Shown here: one piece after another, positions 1 to 13,131 of the stretch | Position numbering within the stretch: position 1 is the first letter of the stretch | Layout: each line of letters begins with the position of its first letter | NCBI RefSeq assembly: GCF_963855985.1 | Contig: NC_087090.1 | Coordinates: 14,568,501 to 14,632,500, forward strand | Direction of reading: 5' to 3' | Length of the DNA stretch: 64,000 bases | From: Ostrinia nubilalis | Lineage: Eukaryota > Arthropoda > Insecta > Lepidoptera > Crambidae | Made by a program: the position numbers and the translations under genes | Notes under the pieces: model-generated | What the model saw: the letters and a program-made list of their open reading frames with translations, nothing else | What the model was told of the DNA's origin: nothing | Databases searched by the model: none

Positions 1-2725
1 TTTATTTGTAGTTGGTTTCATATTCGTCGATGACTTCATGTTAAGTACATAGTGTGATCAATAGCAATGACACGACCCGATCACGGCCATCGACTGCGAG
101 TGTGACTTTCATATTAATGTCACCCACGAGCCTAATGGTGGTTGTGATAATCGTTTTTTGCTGATCGCGAAGCTAGTGAACTCGCTTACACGACTTAGGT
201 TTGATCGTCGTGACCGACTACAAACCTGTCTCTGGTCGCGGTCAATTTCATGACATTGTCTGCAGACTCGGGTCGTTCAACGCTTCGCACTGTCTTACAA
301 TCTGATTGCATTTATGCATTTATTATTTCTATTTAGATGGTGAAACTGATATATTGCTCTTCTAGCTAATGGATCAGGCAAAAGTCAGACATTCGAGTCA
401 TGAGGGATGACTCTACATTGTGTCATTGGTAGAGTCACTTATTTCCCAACATTGTGAATAAGATCTGCCTTAGTTCACAAGTTTTTGTTTATTTATTAAT
501 ACTAAGGATAATAATTATTAATTTGGCAAACAATAAATCAAAATGCAAAGCATGTTACGTCAACATGGTATTGTTTGTCCTGTCGTTACGCAACGCGACC
601 GCGAACTGAGGTCGCGTACGTTCTCATATTTATTATACGTATTCTTCAATATCTAACTCGGCGCGAGGCCAGAAACACGAAAAGAGTAACGTTTCGCAAC
701 CCGAACCAATGTCACTGCAAGACCCCGTTCACACTGATCAATTTCGAGCTACAAACATAAGAATAAACATAAATATCGACGCCAAACCTTCCACAAACAC
801 GACATTTATTACAAATCCTTGGGCTTGACCTTTCCGTCTTACACGTCGCTGCTGCTAAGCACATTTTACGTCGACATTTCTTTTGTTTTGGCTATTCAAT
901 GAGAAGTTGTCAAGTTTTGGTAATGTAAGCATTCAGACAACAAAGTTTTCGAGAATGGGAAACACTCAAAGGACTTGCGTTGTGCTTGCGACACAGCCCG
1001 ATGAATGTCAAGCCCGGCAAATGCAAACTTGACGTTCCTTTTTGTTCGGATCGTGTATAATGATCACGTGAACCATTTTGGCAAGTTTGTGGTTGTCGGT
1101 CCGTGTTGTAACGTTGGCTGTGTGCAACGCCGCGGCTGCGCTTGCGTCATTTCCTCTTGCTGACCATGAACTGAGTTACGTCAGCGTTGTTTCGGTACGA
1201 GATTAGGATGCGCCTACACTTCGGGCGTATCTAGAGGACAATCGCCTCTAGTCCCACACCGCTTCCTCTTCGCATCTAAATGGCACTCGAGTTGTTTGCG
1301 CGGCCGCTCTCGGGCTAGGGGGGAATGCCTGACCGAGGTGAGGCGGACCTACGAGCAACTATAATACTGCAACTGCACGGAGCTGCAACTCGGCCATACT
1401 ATGCAGTTGGCGATCGTAAAAATATGCAAGCAAATGTTGTTTTACTTTAGTCCCCTTGACACGAATCTAAAAATGTTCAATGCAACTCAGACTTATTCGT
1501 ACAGTAAGCGATTTATAGCCCGTATTAAAATAAAACCTGGATTTAGAATCATGTTTGTTTTGTTTTAAAAATATTGTTTTGAGTAAATTAAATAAATTAT
1601 TAATGAGGAGCTGACTACAATGTTTGGTCGTGTCAGCATGCAGGAGTAAACAAAAGAAAACGACAATGTTAATTATTCGGAGATTTTAAGCAGTGACATC
1701 AGTTAGTAACCAACTAATTACCAAGTTAACCTCGTTTAATCTGTTTAGGTAAATTCCAGAACACGTTATTTGAGGATGTAATGAACAAAGATAAAAAGGT
1801 AAATAAGTAGTTCAGAAAACACAAAAACGATTACTTTGAGGAAATTTTAAAACATTCATGTGAGCAACAATGTGAGTAATGACATTCCAATTCATTCCAT
1901 TCAACATGCTGCTTATCCATCTACTAACCACATTATTGTAATTGTAAAACGTTCCTACTTCATCGAATTTCAATTGGAAGTTAATTAATTAAGATTCAGT
2001 TACAACATAGGTATCGAAAAACTCGATTCCGACAACAAAAGCAGGAAATTGCTGATATGACAAACAACCATAACGTGACTAAGCTTAGTATCCATTGTCT
2101 TTATGGAATAAGACCGATGGACTGCCTAACGCTAAATGTGGTGGGTGTGGAAATGTTAAATTCAATACGACTGCAGGGATGCGCAGACGCGTCTGACGGG
2201 TATTTTTAGTGTCGTGTCGGAGGCAGATTGAGGGTTAATCGTAATTCTGGCCACTGTCCGACCGGTTTTCTTTTGCTTTTTGTGGACGCGCGACGCGGCC
2301 GCGAGGTAAACGCTCGACGCAAAGTGAAATTCGCAAGCAGTAAGCAAGACTAGGGCTGTCGAGACGAACTAAGATGAAATATAATATCGAAAGTATTAAT
2401 TTCGATATCATCCAGTTATTCTATTTCAGGAACGAGTGGGCGCCCACCTCCGTTTTCGTGAAGGCCGTCTTTTAAGGGAATATTTCCCTGTAAGAGATTA
2501 TATTTGACTACCACCTCCGCAGCCGAATATTTTACGGGCGAGCCGTTTCACGTAGGAGGACATTTTATTAAACCAGTTCCAGAATAAGGATGATTCGTAA
2601 TTGGGCGCTGCTTACGTTTCTGCGGTCAAAGAAGTTTGTTAGAATTGGGGCGAACGGCTGGGAACAAAGGGGATGTTTTACGTAATACCGCCCACTCGAT
2701 AACACAGAACCGTGAGTGTGGTGCT

Positions 2726-2735
2726 CTATAAATAG
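2726..2735 (+). promoter_or_regulatory. TATA-box-like site CTATAAATAG
   Basis: A textbook CTATAAATAG sits in a locally GC-richer stretch. About 75 bases downstream there is a short ATG frame followed by a donor-like CAG|GTAAAG near 2815. There is no recognised coding sequence behind it, so this is only a candidate core promoter on the strand opposite tribbles. Confidence 0.2.
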
Positions 2736-5700
2736 ACCCGAACCCACGTGAAAGCCTGAAGCGAGCGAAACTTGTCTACGAATATGAAATGTTGTTGAAC
2801 TCCGAGATGAAACAGGTAAAGGATACTAGCTAGGAGTAAGAACATCGCGAGATTTACGACTTAGATCGGAAGTTCGGTCACTCCCCCGTACCATAAAACT
2901 CTTAACACCAAACTCTTCCATGAAACGTCGACGATCGACTTCTTTGAATAACTCTCAATATTTTTATTGAGGACTCGTTTTTTTGCATGCACAAACACAA
3001 AACGTTGGCGAGTCTTACTTTTTTAGTTGCTCTTGTTTTTATTTGTGCGAACCACGAAGTGTAAACAGAGCTTGGCAATTAATGGATACAGGTTTTGTAG
3101 CTTTTACAGTAAACCTTCGAAATGATTTAAAAAAAAAGAGCAAGAGATTGTCTTTTACTGCGTCTTTTAGTAGGTACTATAATTACCAATATATTTTGGT
3201 GTCCCTTAACAACGCTCTTAAAATACGACACGTCAAAAGGCTCTTTAGCTTTTTCATTAAGGGCTATTTTGGGGTACAGTAAAAATAGTTGCTATGGGGT
3301 TCGGGGGTATCGACCCGATAGAATTTCCTATGATTCATCCCACACCCTCCATTGTTGTGTCCCTCTGATTTTAACCCTCTGGATGACGTCATCGGATGGT
3401 AGGTATGACGCATGCACTTGCAGCGAATGGAATTCTTCACATGAACCTCTGATTCATTGTACTTTGAACGGTGGGGTTTATTTTTATGACAGGAGAAATT
3501 GCTGACCGCAAAACTGATGTTTAAGTTTAAAGCTCCTCCAATATGTTTTGAGTTATTTGGATGAAATGTGTGTGTCATCGAACTTTTTTCGGAAAAAGTT
3601 GAGCGAGATTTAAAATAAACAGTAGCCGTCCAGTAACTTGATATCAATTAAAATGTATCGTCGAGTTATCAGTTTAGCGTTAGTTGTGTTGTTTACGGCG
3701 GGTGGTTTTCGGCGGTCAGCGACCTTCGCGTCGCGGATGCAGCGCCGAGCGCGACTCGCGACTCGCGACCGACGCCCGAGGCAGGTTTTAAAATGCAATA
3801 AAAATAAGTGCACGAGAAAATAAAATCCCCTCGCTACAGGAGCTTACTAGTTGTTGCCAGGCGAAGAGCGGAGATCACAACTCGCGCGGAACGGTAAGCC
3901 ACAGTGTAAAATGGAATTGTTTAAACTTTAAGCGGCGTGTGTCGGCGGTCAGTGATTCCTCGTTCTCCGTGAGCGGCCAAGCGGGACGCTTTGCTTGGAG
4001 GGCGCAATTACGCGTCGTCTCGTCCCTATCTAATTGCTGGCACGTGCATATTTTTTCCTCGCGGGGTAATGTGAACGCTCTCCCATCTGAGGGATAAGGT
4101 CGCGTGCGCGACGGGTGTAAATGCTTTTTGCGAGAGTGTTTAATGAGCGTGGCTTATGCTCTAGACCTCGCAGCGAAGGCTGAGCCGGTTCGACTTGCCT
4201 TTATTCGCTGTGCACGGCGTCTTCAGTCACGAATGCAATGACTCACACGCTGATATCATAACATGACACTAGCAAACCGTTGTTTTCCATGAGACTGGAG
4301 GCGAGTCAGTCAAGGTTTGCAGGAATTAAATGTCCACTGAATAATAAATTGAAAGGACAAAGCGTTCGAGGAAAGGACGACTAGCCTTAAATGGATTGTT
4401 TTGATTGTGGACAAGACCAGCGTTAAATTAAACAAGAAATGACACTGCGATTATCTGATTGTCCAAGGAAAATTGCCTGATAAGGCGAGATGTGATTTGA
4501 AATGAATTTCTGGAAGTAGTTTATTAATTTAGATGTTTTTGAAATAAGAGAGGTATTGATGCAGGCAAACGGAGCGTGTCACAACACATGGGCGTCGTAT
4601 CGGCGGATAAGTGCGCTGTTACGCAAATCCGCAGATATGTCGGCGCGAGCGCGGGCGCGCCGCTTGCACAAGGTTTCGCAGACCTTTGTTTTACGCAACC
4701 CGATCGATTTAATAGCTAGTCGTGCGTTTTCTCAGCTGTGTACCCGACTGCGGAATTAACTAACCCTAAATTGGGTAACTGCATCGTTTAAAGTTACCTA
4801 AAATTCGTCTTCTATTATGATGATTCAACAAAGGTCAGGAAGGAAGAGGCGGAATGCGAGATTCTATTGGATTTCTTAACAATAACCTGTTGTCATGTGC
4901 CCCCGTTTTCGGAAGGTGGACGTAAACATAAACCCATTATCGCTTCAGGCTGGCTTCTGTGACAATCGGATTTACTTTGTTGAAGACACCTATGTCCGGA
5001 TTCGCCACGCGGAATGACGCCTTTGCTTTGTGTGCATCTGTATTCATGTGTAGACAACAATCGGAGAGCATTGCACTACGCTCACCTACGTCCGGTAGCC
5101 GCGTCCGGTCTTTTCGTACCACCAAAAAAGGTGCGAACATACTTTATTTATAGTCGTGACGAATGCTTGCGTCGTTCACAGGCGATTCATATATTTTCAG
5201 AATGAGGGAGAAGTGTAGGTGTTATGAATGAGAATGAAAGCATTTTGGGCCGTTTCCCGACTCACCGTTTTGTAATGGAACAAAGGAGTAAATTAAATTA
5301 GCGAGGTAAAAGAATGGTATGTTTTTATTGGTGTTAGGAGTATCGGTCTGTTCCGCACGAGCGACGAGGCGGCACCGCGCGGCCGGCGTCGGCGGCAGCA
5401 CGACATTGGCACAGTTGCGCGACCTCAACACCACGCGATCGAGGTCGCGAATAAACGCCCCAAAACGAGATACACCTCAGTCGGATTCCCGCACGCTTGA
5501 ATCACTCTTTATAAGCGACCCGTGCGCCATCATTTATCTAATTCAAGCGGCCACACCCGCGCGCGAAAAATACCAACCACGTGCCAACAACGCACTGCGA
5601 AACATACACCCAATTTCCAATGGTTCATTGCAAAATCCTGACAATAACTCCCTTGATGATTCAGCTGCACCAAGTTATACAACAGAAACTGAGACACACG

Positions 5701-5820
5701 GCGGATTACTGTGCGCCCAGTCTTATGCAAATACATGGCTGTAATGTAGCTCGTCTTGCACCACGGCTTTGGCAATTCGGTTTCAAAACGTTTTCAAAAT
5801 ACGCGCAGGCGCTCAGGTAG

Positions 5821-6120
5821 ACTGCTGATCGACCGCTGCTGCGATATTGGCGACTGCCTCCGGCGATGTTTAAGAGCACGACATTGCGTGCCGTTTATGA
5901 AATAGTGGCAGAGCGGTTGCGCGTGAGTGGTATCCCGGGTTAATTCGGTTCTAAATGAGGTTCACATTTAGAAGGAAATGTGGCAGCCGGTGGCCGGGTC
6001 GGTATGCGCCGCGGCGGCGTCTGCCGGGTGGCGAGTCGTCGTCTATCGCGGACCAATTTGGCACATCCGCTGGCAGACGCCAGCGCAGGACCGTAAATAT
6101 CCCGTCCCGTTAACCCCGCA
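5821..6120. other. GC- and CpG-rich island inside tribbles intron 2
   Basis: This stretch is clearly richer in G+C and CpG than its surroundings, with runs such as GCCGCGGCGGCG around 6010. No frame resembles a known protein. It may be an intronic regulatory region or alternative promoter; the sequence does not decide. Confidence 0.3.
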
Positions 6121-8906
6121 AAGCGTTTGCATCGTCATAAATATTTTGCACTGAAACAAGATCCGGCTTGAATATTCCTATTAGACCATCTAACTGGTTT
6201 GTACAAATAACCATGTTTACCGAGCAAGATTCCAAGATCACGGACATAGATGAGCTCAAGTTCTGGTATACCGTACTGCCGTATACTGTAAATATCCGAT
6301 TGCGCAATCAAAAGCCGTCGTATCATCGCCATTGTTTGAGACGCATTCGATCATCCGATCCGGCTCTAACACCGTATTACGCAAAAACTCTGGTTTTGTT
6401 TTGTTACCTGGAAAGCCTCGCTGCGGCTTCGGGTATTATTATTTTAGCTCGGATTAGGCGGGATGGGTCTGAACAATGCAACGACAATTTTATACCTGAG
6501 ATTGTTTACAAAGGATTCGTAGTATCTACAAGTGACTACGCTCGCGGGCACCGCTCTGTCTGGTGTGCACCTCAGTAATTTTAGGCTTATCCATTGTAAA
6601 AGCGAGCGTAACAAATTAATTTTGGAGATCCATCCATCGTGGACAATGGACAGTTTTTGGCTAAGCACATTTCCGCCTCGTAGTATCCTGTCGCGTCCAA
6701 ATTAAGGATGCATTATTCGGACAACGATAGTTTGTGTTCAAACATCCGGCTTTCCTCGGGAAGTCGGGTACGTCACCGACAAAATATTGTAAATCACGTT
6801 TACATCGCGTATACAAATACAATTTGTAAGGCGAGTTACCTGGAATGGATGGTTACATCATTTTATGAAGCGGAAGAGGTTTTATTAAAAATGTTTTATG
6901 GGATAGACAGTTGAGCATGCATCATGTTCTGGCAGGGTGTTAAGAGCGGACTACCTGCGTTATCGGCTAAATCAACCTCGATTTCCTCCCCCAAGGTCTG
7001 AGCCCGGATACATCGCCCGAGATTTCTCTTGATAGTTTCTAGTTTCACATGATGCTCATTTGTATCTCGCTCTATACAGCACATGACAACAGTGAAAGTA
7101 GATTCCGTTTCTGAACAGCGATTAACGTTCGAATTCCGCCAGGCCACCGACGGTAACCCAGTTCCATTGAAGAGGTCATTAGAAATGCTTATGACTTGCA
7201 CTTTTGTAGTCTTTTGGTGACTAATTCGGTAAATTGGCATCCATATCATTTCACGTTTTACATTTTTATTTTACAAATAGGTAACTAGCCATACTGTCTA
7301 GCCTTTGTGAAATACGGGACAAGAACATTTTCATGGCAAAAGACAAGAAAAACTGCAAGCTAGCGTTGAGAATATCCACTTCAAAGCGTCAAAGAGAGTA
7401 CGGAATCAATATTAATGTTCTTGTTTACCTTTGAGTCGGGACGTCGGCATCGCGAGATGTTGATCGCGGCGTCTCGCCGGATGACTCGAATTTATAATCA
7501 GGGGGTTTTATCCCGGCCTTTATCCCGCGACCCGGGACGTGTGAACGGAGGTCGAGGGGCGCGGCACTTGCTCAGATTGCACCTTAGCGAACAATTGACA
7601 GACCATTCTCACGACTGCTAAGAACAGCTGTATGAAGAAGTGACCACTGTGACATGTGGATGGTCATTAGAATTTATTAGGGCTGGACAAGGTCAGCTGT
7701 CCATTTATGCAAATGAGGGATTGTCTGAATCATCTGAATAATCGTGGCTTGTATCATAAAAAATACTATGGGAAAGTTGATAGAACAGATGTTATTAGCG
7801 AAGTTCGCCAGACTCTATGGGAATGCTAGAGCAGATGCTTGACCCAAAGACGAACGTCCGTTAGTATCTTGAAACAAAAAGCGACATTTCCGTTCCTATC
7901 TGCGTCAACACATGGCCAAATGGAAACGCAGCTGCAATATCCGCGATATCCCGTTAATTTAATGGTCAGGCGGATGATCAATCCGGTCGAACTGTTCTCA
8001 CTTTGTTGTTTCAACTTTACATGCGACATGAATTTCCCATTTTGCCTTCCCAACAGATGGCTGACTGCGGCAAAAGTTTGTCTTTTACCAGGAGTTCAGA
8101 GTTTCTGTGTAATAACCAAATGTAAAACATTCCACCTTTGAGCGGCAACTTTGGAAAAGGCTTCTCAAGTCGTGGCTGCTTGCTCTGCTATTACGTAAAG
8201 GGTAAAGCAAAAGTTTTTACATTTGAGGCACGGTCGCGGTACTCCCCGTTTCGCATCGCGTACAGACGCTTTTGACAACATTCGCTTTGATGATGCGACG
8301 TCGAAAGGAGTATTAAATTTTACCTTTTTTTCTGTCTGTCCACTCCATCCGAAAAGCGAACTGAATTAAAACGCTGTGTAAAACGCACACACGAATTTCA
8401 TTTATGGAGTGTCTGCGGAGTTCTTGGATACATATTGCTGGGTAATTTTAAAGTTATGTATGTTGGCGGGTACTATTGCGGCGGTGTCAAAGGCATGTTC
8501 GGATTCGCAATACGAATGTCACCAGGGACGAGTGTCTCGACAAAGGTCAAAGAAACTATTACACTAAGTCAAGCCCCGAATTGTGTGGAGGCGTACAGAA
8601 ATGTCTCGGCGGGAACGTGAGGATAACCCAATACACAAAAGGATGGTTGTTGCCCCGACCCGTGGGCGAATGGCCGCATATTTAAATTTGTATAAAAAAC
8701 ATATCAATCTCGGGACAGTAAGTAGGTGGGATTAAAAAGGATTGTTTGATCCAAACATTGTTTAGTTTTTTAAATTAAAAATTTCCTAAAGAAACACTTT
8801 TGAAAGGATCAATTGGAATACGGGCAGGTGAATAGAATTTAATATGGTGTTTAAGGAATGTGGTGGATGATTCACGAGTGAAGGGGTGCATGTAATAATG
8901 TTTTGG

Positions 8907-9146
8907 TTATCTTTTTAGGGGATAATCAGAATCACCTGATCGTATAAGGGTTCGCAGGTACCCGCATGAATAGCATAGGGGTGACCGAGGAGCGCATACG
9001 CGGTCTTCTCGTGGCCGGTGCGCGAGCGCAGTCGGCCCCTTGACCCCATTGCGGCGCAGTATTGTACGCAGCAATGACACCGTTCGCCTTGAGCCGCAAG
9101 CACTGCCGGAGATATTCGCAACAATGGAGGCCAGATAACATTTCAA
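8907..9146 (-). other. GC-rich block open in three minus-strand frames, unidentified
   Basis: All three minus-strand frames stay open for about 70 codons across this block, and its G+C content stands out against AT-rich flanks. I do not recognise any of the translations. It does not match the expected tribbles C-lobe motifs. It could be an eroded mobile-element piece, a conserved non-coding island or an unrecognised exon. Confidence 0.25.
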
Positions 9147-9721
9147 AAGTTTGAAAATCCGCTGGTTCTTATCGACCGTAAATAATTATTAAATTCTTCG
9201 ATTAATTATTCATGACTCGACTCCAATGTTTAGTAGGATTCTAATAAAATTGGTGGCGCCGCGTCGATACCGGTGACAATACGTAGTTTATTGGGAACGA
9301 TAACTGCCATTATTGAAGCGACACGTACTGCTTGTGAATTATCATAATGAATGAGTCGATAGCCGTTTTATCGTATTCGTGCGGGCGTTATTGATTCACG
9401 AAAGGAAACAGCGCGCTACTAAAAAGTTTACTTCCGTTACTTCTGTGCACTTTTTGTCGTCAAAACTTTTCTCACGATCGACCTCTAAAGTGGGCGTCGA
9501 TATAAAAAATGTGGAGGAAGCAATCTATCGATCAGAGTTCGGTCGATTGCAGCCTATCAGTTGCTAAGGAAGCGTTGCGTCAATCGTTTAATTGACAAAA
9601 GTCGACCGCGTCCGAGCGCTAAGTCGCGGTAAGCCGTGGCCTATGTCGTGGCTTTAGATCTAGCATAATGGGACAAGTTTTTTAAATAGTAGTGAAACAT
9701 GCATCAAAAGTCAAAACTCAC

Positions 9722-10011
9722 CTCTGGGGATCAGCGAACACGAACTTCCTCAGTTTGAGATCACGTAGAACGATTCCTTGCTCATGACAAGCGGCCACAG
9801 TTTCTGCCATTTGTCTGAACAGCCTCCGGGCTTCGTGTTCCCGTAGCCTTTTCCGCGCCCTCACATACGAGTGGAGGTCGGAGTGCGATCGAGGGAATAT
9901 TAGGTACACCCTCTTGTCGCCGACTAGAACTTCGTGGATGGGGTTGACGTGCGGGTGGCCATCGAGCCGATAGTGTGCTTGGAGTAAGCTACTGCAGTCT
10001 CGTGACACCAC
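9722..10011 (-). CDS. trbl: Tribbles pseudokinase, exon 2 (central kinase-like domain)
   Basis: This exon encodes residues 99-194 plus two bases of codon 195. It is bounded by a TTTTCCTAG acceptor (AG at 10013-10012) and a GTGAGT donor starting at 9721. It continues the pseudokinase fold from exon 1. The stretch HPHVNPIHEVLVGDKRVYLI covers the beta4-beta5 region, the arginine-rich alphaD-E segment follows, and then comes the tribbles-type catalytic loop LRDLKLRKF at residues 180-188. In active kinases this loop reads HRDLKxxN; here the His is Leu and the metal-binding Asn position is Lys, as is characteristic of Tribbles. Tribbles proteins are scaffolds that bring substrates to the COP1 ubiquitin ligase and restrain Akt/MAPK signalling; the Drosophila protein promotes String and slow-border-cells turnover. 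The degraded DFG region, C-lobe and COP1-binding tail are not visible and must be encoded further left. Confidence 0.93.
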
Positions 10012-10530
10012 CTAGGAAAACACAACATATTACTTTCTTTGCCTGTTTCATAATATCTTCTGTGACACATTCATCAGACTGTTACAGATATAAATCTTCA
10101 TCTCAAAAGGTCGAACATTCAAAATAGCTTCAAGCTCAGTCAAAAGGATTATTCCAAAGTGATATTCGTTTAAAAGGGTAACTCTAACGTGAATAACAAG
10201 ATTTCAAAGACTCTTGACTAGTGAATAGACCCTTTGCCAATATAGAAAAGGTGGTTTGATATTGCGTCGTAGAAACGTAACGTCTACAACGGATTTAAAT
10301 CTGCACATTCGTATGAGTATAGGTAGGTACTACTACATACATATCTTTCTTAGCCCTTCAGACAAATGTTAGTAATAATTCGAAGTTAAAATTAGGGTAA
10401 AATGGCTCGTATTATGAACTGGACTTAAAATCAAGTCTGTGATTGCTCTAAAATACTGTAATTCTACTAATCGCAGGCTTGAATTATTTGAATTTTGAGT
10501 GTCATTTCAAGGTACCTAGGTACCCGTACG

Positions 10531-10712
10531 GGTATATATAGAGCAGTTAGTTTTAGTCACAGTCTATTTTCTATCGAGCAATGTCAACGACTCCATGGAC
10601 GTAAATTCCAAATCTGATTTCCCGACTCACGAATGATGAATCACGTCGCGTGCTTCGAGCCATTTCTTTTTCACTCTTTGTCGTATAAATAGTTGTACGA
10701 TATTTTCAGTAC
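10531..10712 (+). promoter_or_regulatory. Two candidate TATA/initiator pairs
   Basis: TATATATA at 10533-10540 is followed about 26 bases on by TCACAG. TATAAATA at 10684-10691 is followed by TTCAGTA, with an arthropod-type initiator TCAGT at 10706-10710. The spacings (about 24-26) are slightly short for a TATA-to-start distance. Both lie in tribbles intron 1 but point the opposite way, and no coding region follows. They may belong to an unannotated non-coding transcript or be chance. Confidence 0.22.
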
Positions 10713-10826
10713 ATTCTTCACTCTACTAGACACACAGACGCGTATTTCCAGTTCAGAATATTATTATTTGGCATGAATCGAAAATAAACATGACCCATTT
10801 AACGTGGTGGTTGCGAAAAAACAACT

Positions 10827-10834
10827 TATCGATA
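10827..10834. promoter_or_regulatory. DRE-like palindrome TATCGATA
   Basis: TATCGATA is the core of the insect DNA-replication-related element bound by DREF/BEAF-type factors. A second related site, TTATCGATAT, lies near 10913. They sit about 0.8-0.9 kb upstream of exon 2 on the minus strand, so they could mark a promoter for a shorter tribbles transcript. An 8-bp match alone is weak. Confidence 0.2.
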
Positions 10835-13111
10835 AGAAATTTGCGGTGTTGGTGTAGCACTTGATAATATTTGGCTGCGAATATGCTTTACAGGAGCTAA
10901 CCTACATTACTGTTATCGATATTTACTCAATCACTAGATGTTGCAAAATATTTACTGGCTTGACATTCTAGGCAGTTTGTACTCTTGATAATCTAACTAA
11001 CATTGTTGAGCATGTTAGAAATCTAATCAACACGCATAAACGGCTATTGTTTAAAGTGTAGAGTAGTTCGCCCAAATACAGGTTTTACCTATTGAATTTG
11101 AACAAACGGACATGGTTAAATCGAAACCATCATCATTATGCAGATAATGTGACGCTCATTGTCTTCAACCCACTTTAAAGCCTCCGTTCGCTACGCCTCA
11201 AGCAATGCCACATCGAAGTTTACTGTACAACTTGACTCGATTGTTTGCAGATTGATTGCAGTAAGTACCCCTACTCTGCTTCCATCGCGTAAACTCGTCG
11301 AATTCCAACTGTATGTCTGGGTCTGTTAAGGTTATTGATAAGACCGGTCGCATTGAGGCAGCGATGAATGGCGAGCGCGTTCTTTGAAGCGCTCACTGTG
11401 ATATTTAGTGGGGGCACGGCATAAGAGGGGGGGCCCCTCTAGCCTCGCTGTGACATTCGGCGATCGGCACGTTATCAACTCGTCTATTTCACAATGTCAA
11501 TGAGAAGGTCACTACTATTTTCGGGGCGATCAAAGGCGGCCACGTGTGACGAGCTATCATAATGCTCACAGAATTTTTGATTCCGTTCTTTTAATTGAGT
11601 GATGAGCTCTTAAACGAGTTGCGTAGCAGTTACAGTGTGTGTGTATGTAACGTAAAGTAACAAATGTGTCTGCAAGAGTCGGTGTTGTAAATACGCTCCG
11701 CGGCGTTTAGCAATGATAACGTTGCCACACTTAACCTTGCCAGGTTCTCACGAGGGAAGTGCCTATTCTGTGCCTTGACAATACCCGTATAGGCCTTTGT
11801 TAGCACTAGAACTATGTGTTGCCTAAATTTAATGGCCACGAAAATTTAGTGAGGATGTTTGAAATAACGAGTTTCCGATGTTGCTGAGTCGGTGTCGTTG
11901 GTGATTCACAAACGCTAATAAGGATAGGTCGGTGGTCGTTGTCTGAGTAATTTAGACTGGCTGACCGCTGACGAATGTGTGCCACAGGTTTGTATGAGTT
12001 GTATGACACACGTGGAGATGGTTAAGTTGAAACGTGTCGACTGATTAAAGCGTTATTACCGTTAATAGCGGGTATTGTTAGCGATCGGTTGCGAAAGGTA
12101 CACATGACATTGTAAAAACTGCGATGGCTTTGGCCTACAAGTGCGCTCTCGCGCAAGACCATGACATATAAAGTGTGACATCGGAGTTCCACACTGATGC
12201 TGTGAACAATACGCATCCATGAAAAACGACAATTACAATTTTAATTGTTTAAACAGCTAGTAATGATGGCAATGACAAAGTTGAGCCACTGATAAATCAA
12301 ATAGGCCACTAGTTTGAGCTCGTTCACGTCATGTTCGATACTTTCAGCGTAGTTTTAATGAGAAATGAATAATTTTTATTTCGCTGTCAATATTTGAAGT
12401 CAAGATAAAATCGCAATAAATTATTCAGGGTGTGAATTCTCAAGTCAAAGTTGAACATTAGTTTCGAATGTCAATTGGTAAATTGCAATGAAAGGGACAC
12501 CATGTGGGCATATTATTTGGACTCGGCTTATCTCCGCATGGGGTCCGGATCCCGTGGGATAAAGGCCCAAAGGGAACCCTTTGAACTGCTAGATATCGTG
12601 AGTATGAAACTTGCAGTAGACTGAAACTAAGTTTCACTATTGAATGTACAATTCATAGGAAATAAATGAAAGATAATAATGTAAGTAATGGAATTTTGTT
12701 TTGCGTCAATTCTGAAGAACAATGGTTAAAATACAAAGAGAAAAGTTAAAATAATGCGCAGTGAAATTAAAATTACTTTTATCACTGATAGAATTTTATC
12801 ACAGGAAACGTGGATTGTACCGCTTGGATAAAGTCTTATTACGTGGTTTTATGATAAGCATTTGCGTAGGTAGGTATTACGAGTGCAAATTCACCAAGAG
12901 GTTGCATGTGTTGAACTTAGATCTACATGTTTAAGATTATAACTGACGCCATTTTAATAGCTGAACAAACAAAGGTCAAGAATGAGATGATGATCTCGAG
13001 CAAGACGCGGAAGACGTGTTTCTAATTTCATCAAGGAAAACAAAATGCTATCGCGTAATCACGTGATCAAGACGTTTTTAACTGTAGGTTCTTTCCCTGT
13101 ACGTAACTTTT

Positions 13112-13131
13112 GTGACGATCGCGATCGTCAC
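13112..13131. promoter_or_regulatory. Perfect 20-bp palindrome centred on CGATCGCGATCG
   Basis: The 20 bases beginning GTGACGATCG are perfectly self-complementary. Fifty bases earlier lies ATCACGTGAT (13058-13067), a palindromic CACGTG E-box of the kind bound by bHLH-zip factors. Both are in tribbles intron 1. Binding is inferred only from symmetry. Confidence 0.3.

Larger units (their letters stand above)
1..9721 (-). other. Left part of tribbles intron 2 (no exon recognised)
   Basis: Exon 2 of tribbles ends with a canonical donor at 9721, and I found no continuation of the pseudokinase (the rest of the C-lobe and the C-terminal tail) on the minus strand down to position 1. This stretch is therefore read as intron, with the 3' exon or exons beyond the left edge. 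Many open frames here have no family resemblance and overlap on both strands, as expected from CpG-rich non-coding DNA. No LINE, SINE, Helitron or TIR element was recognised, in contrast to the sequence after 14 kb. The alternative is that a short 3' exon lies here and was missed by eye. Confidence 0.5.

Noticed and set aside
3264..3647. 127-codon minus-strand open frame in tribbles intron 2
   Set aside because: Composition is random-looking and no tribbles C-lobe motif is present.
5319..5744. 141-codon plus-strand open frame
   Set aside because: No family resemblance, no signal for splicing or initiation, and an overlapping open frame on the other strand; typical of CpG-rich intron sequence.
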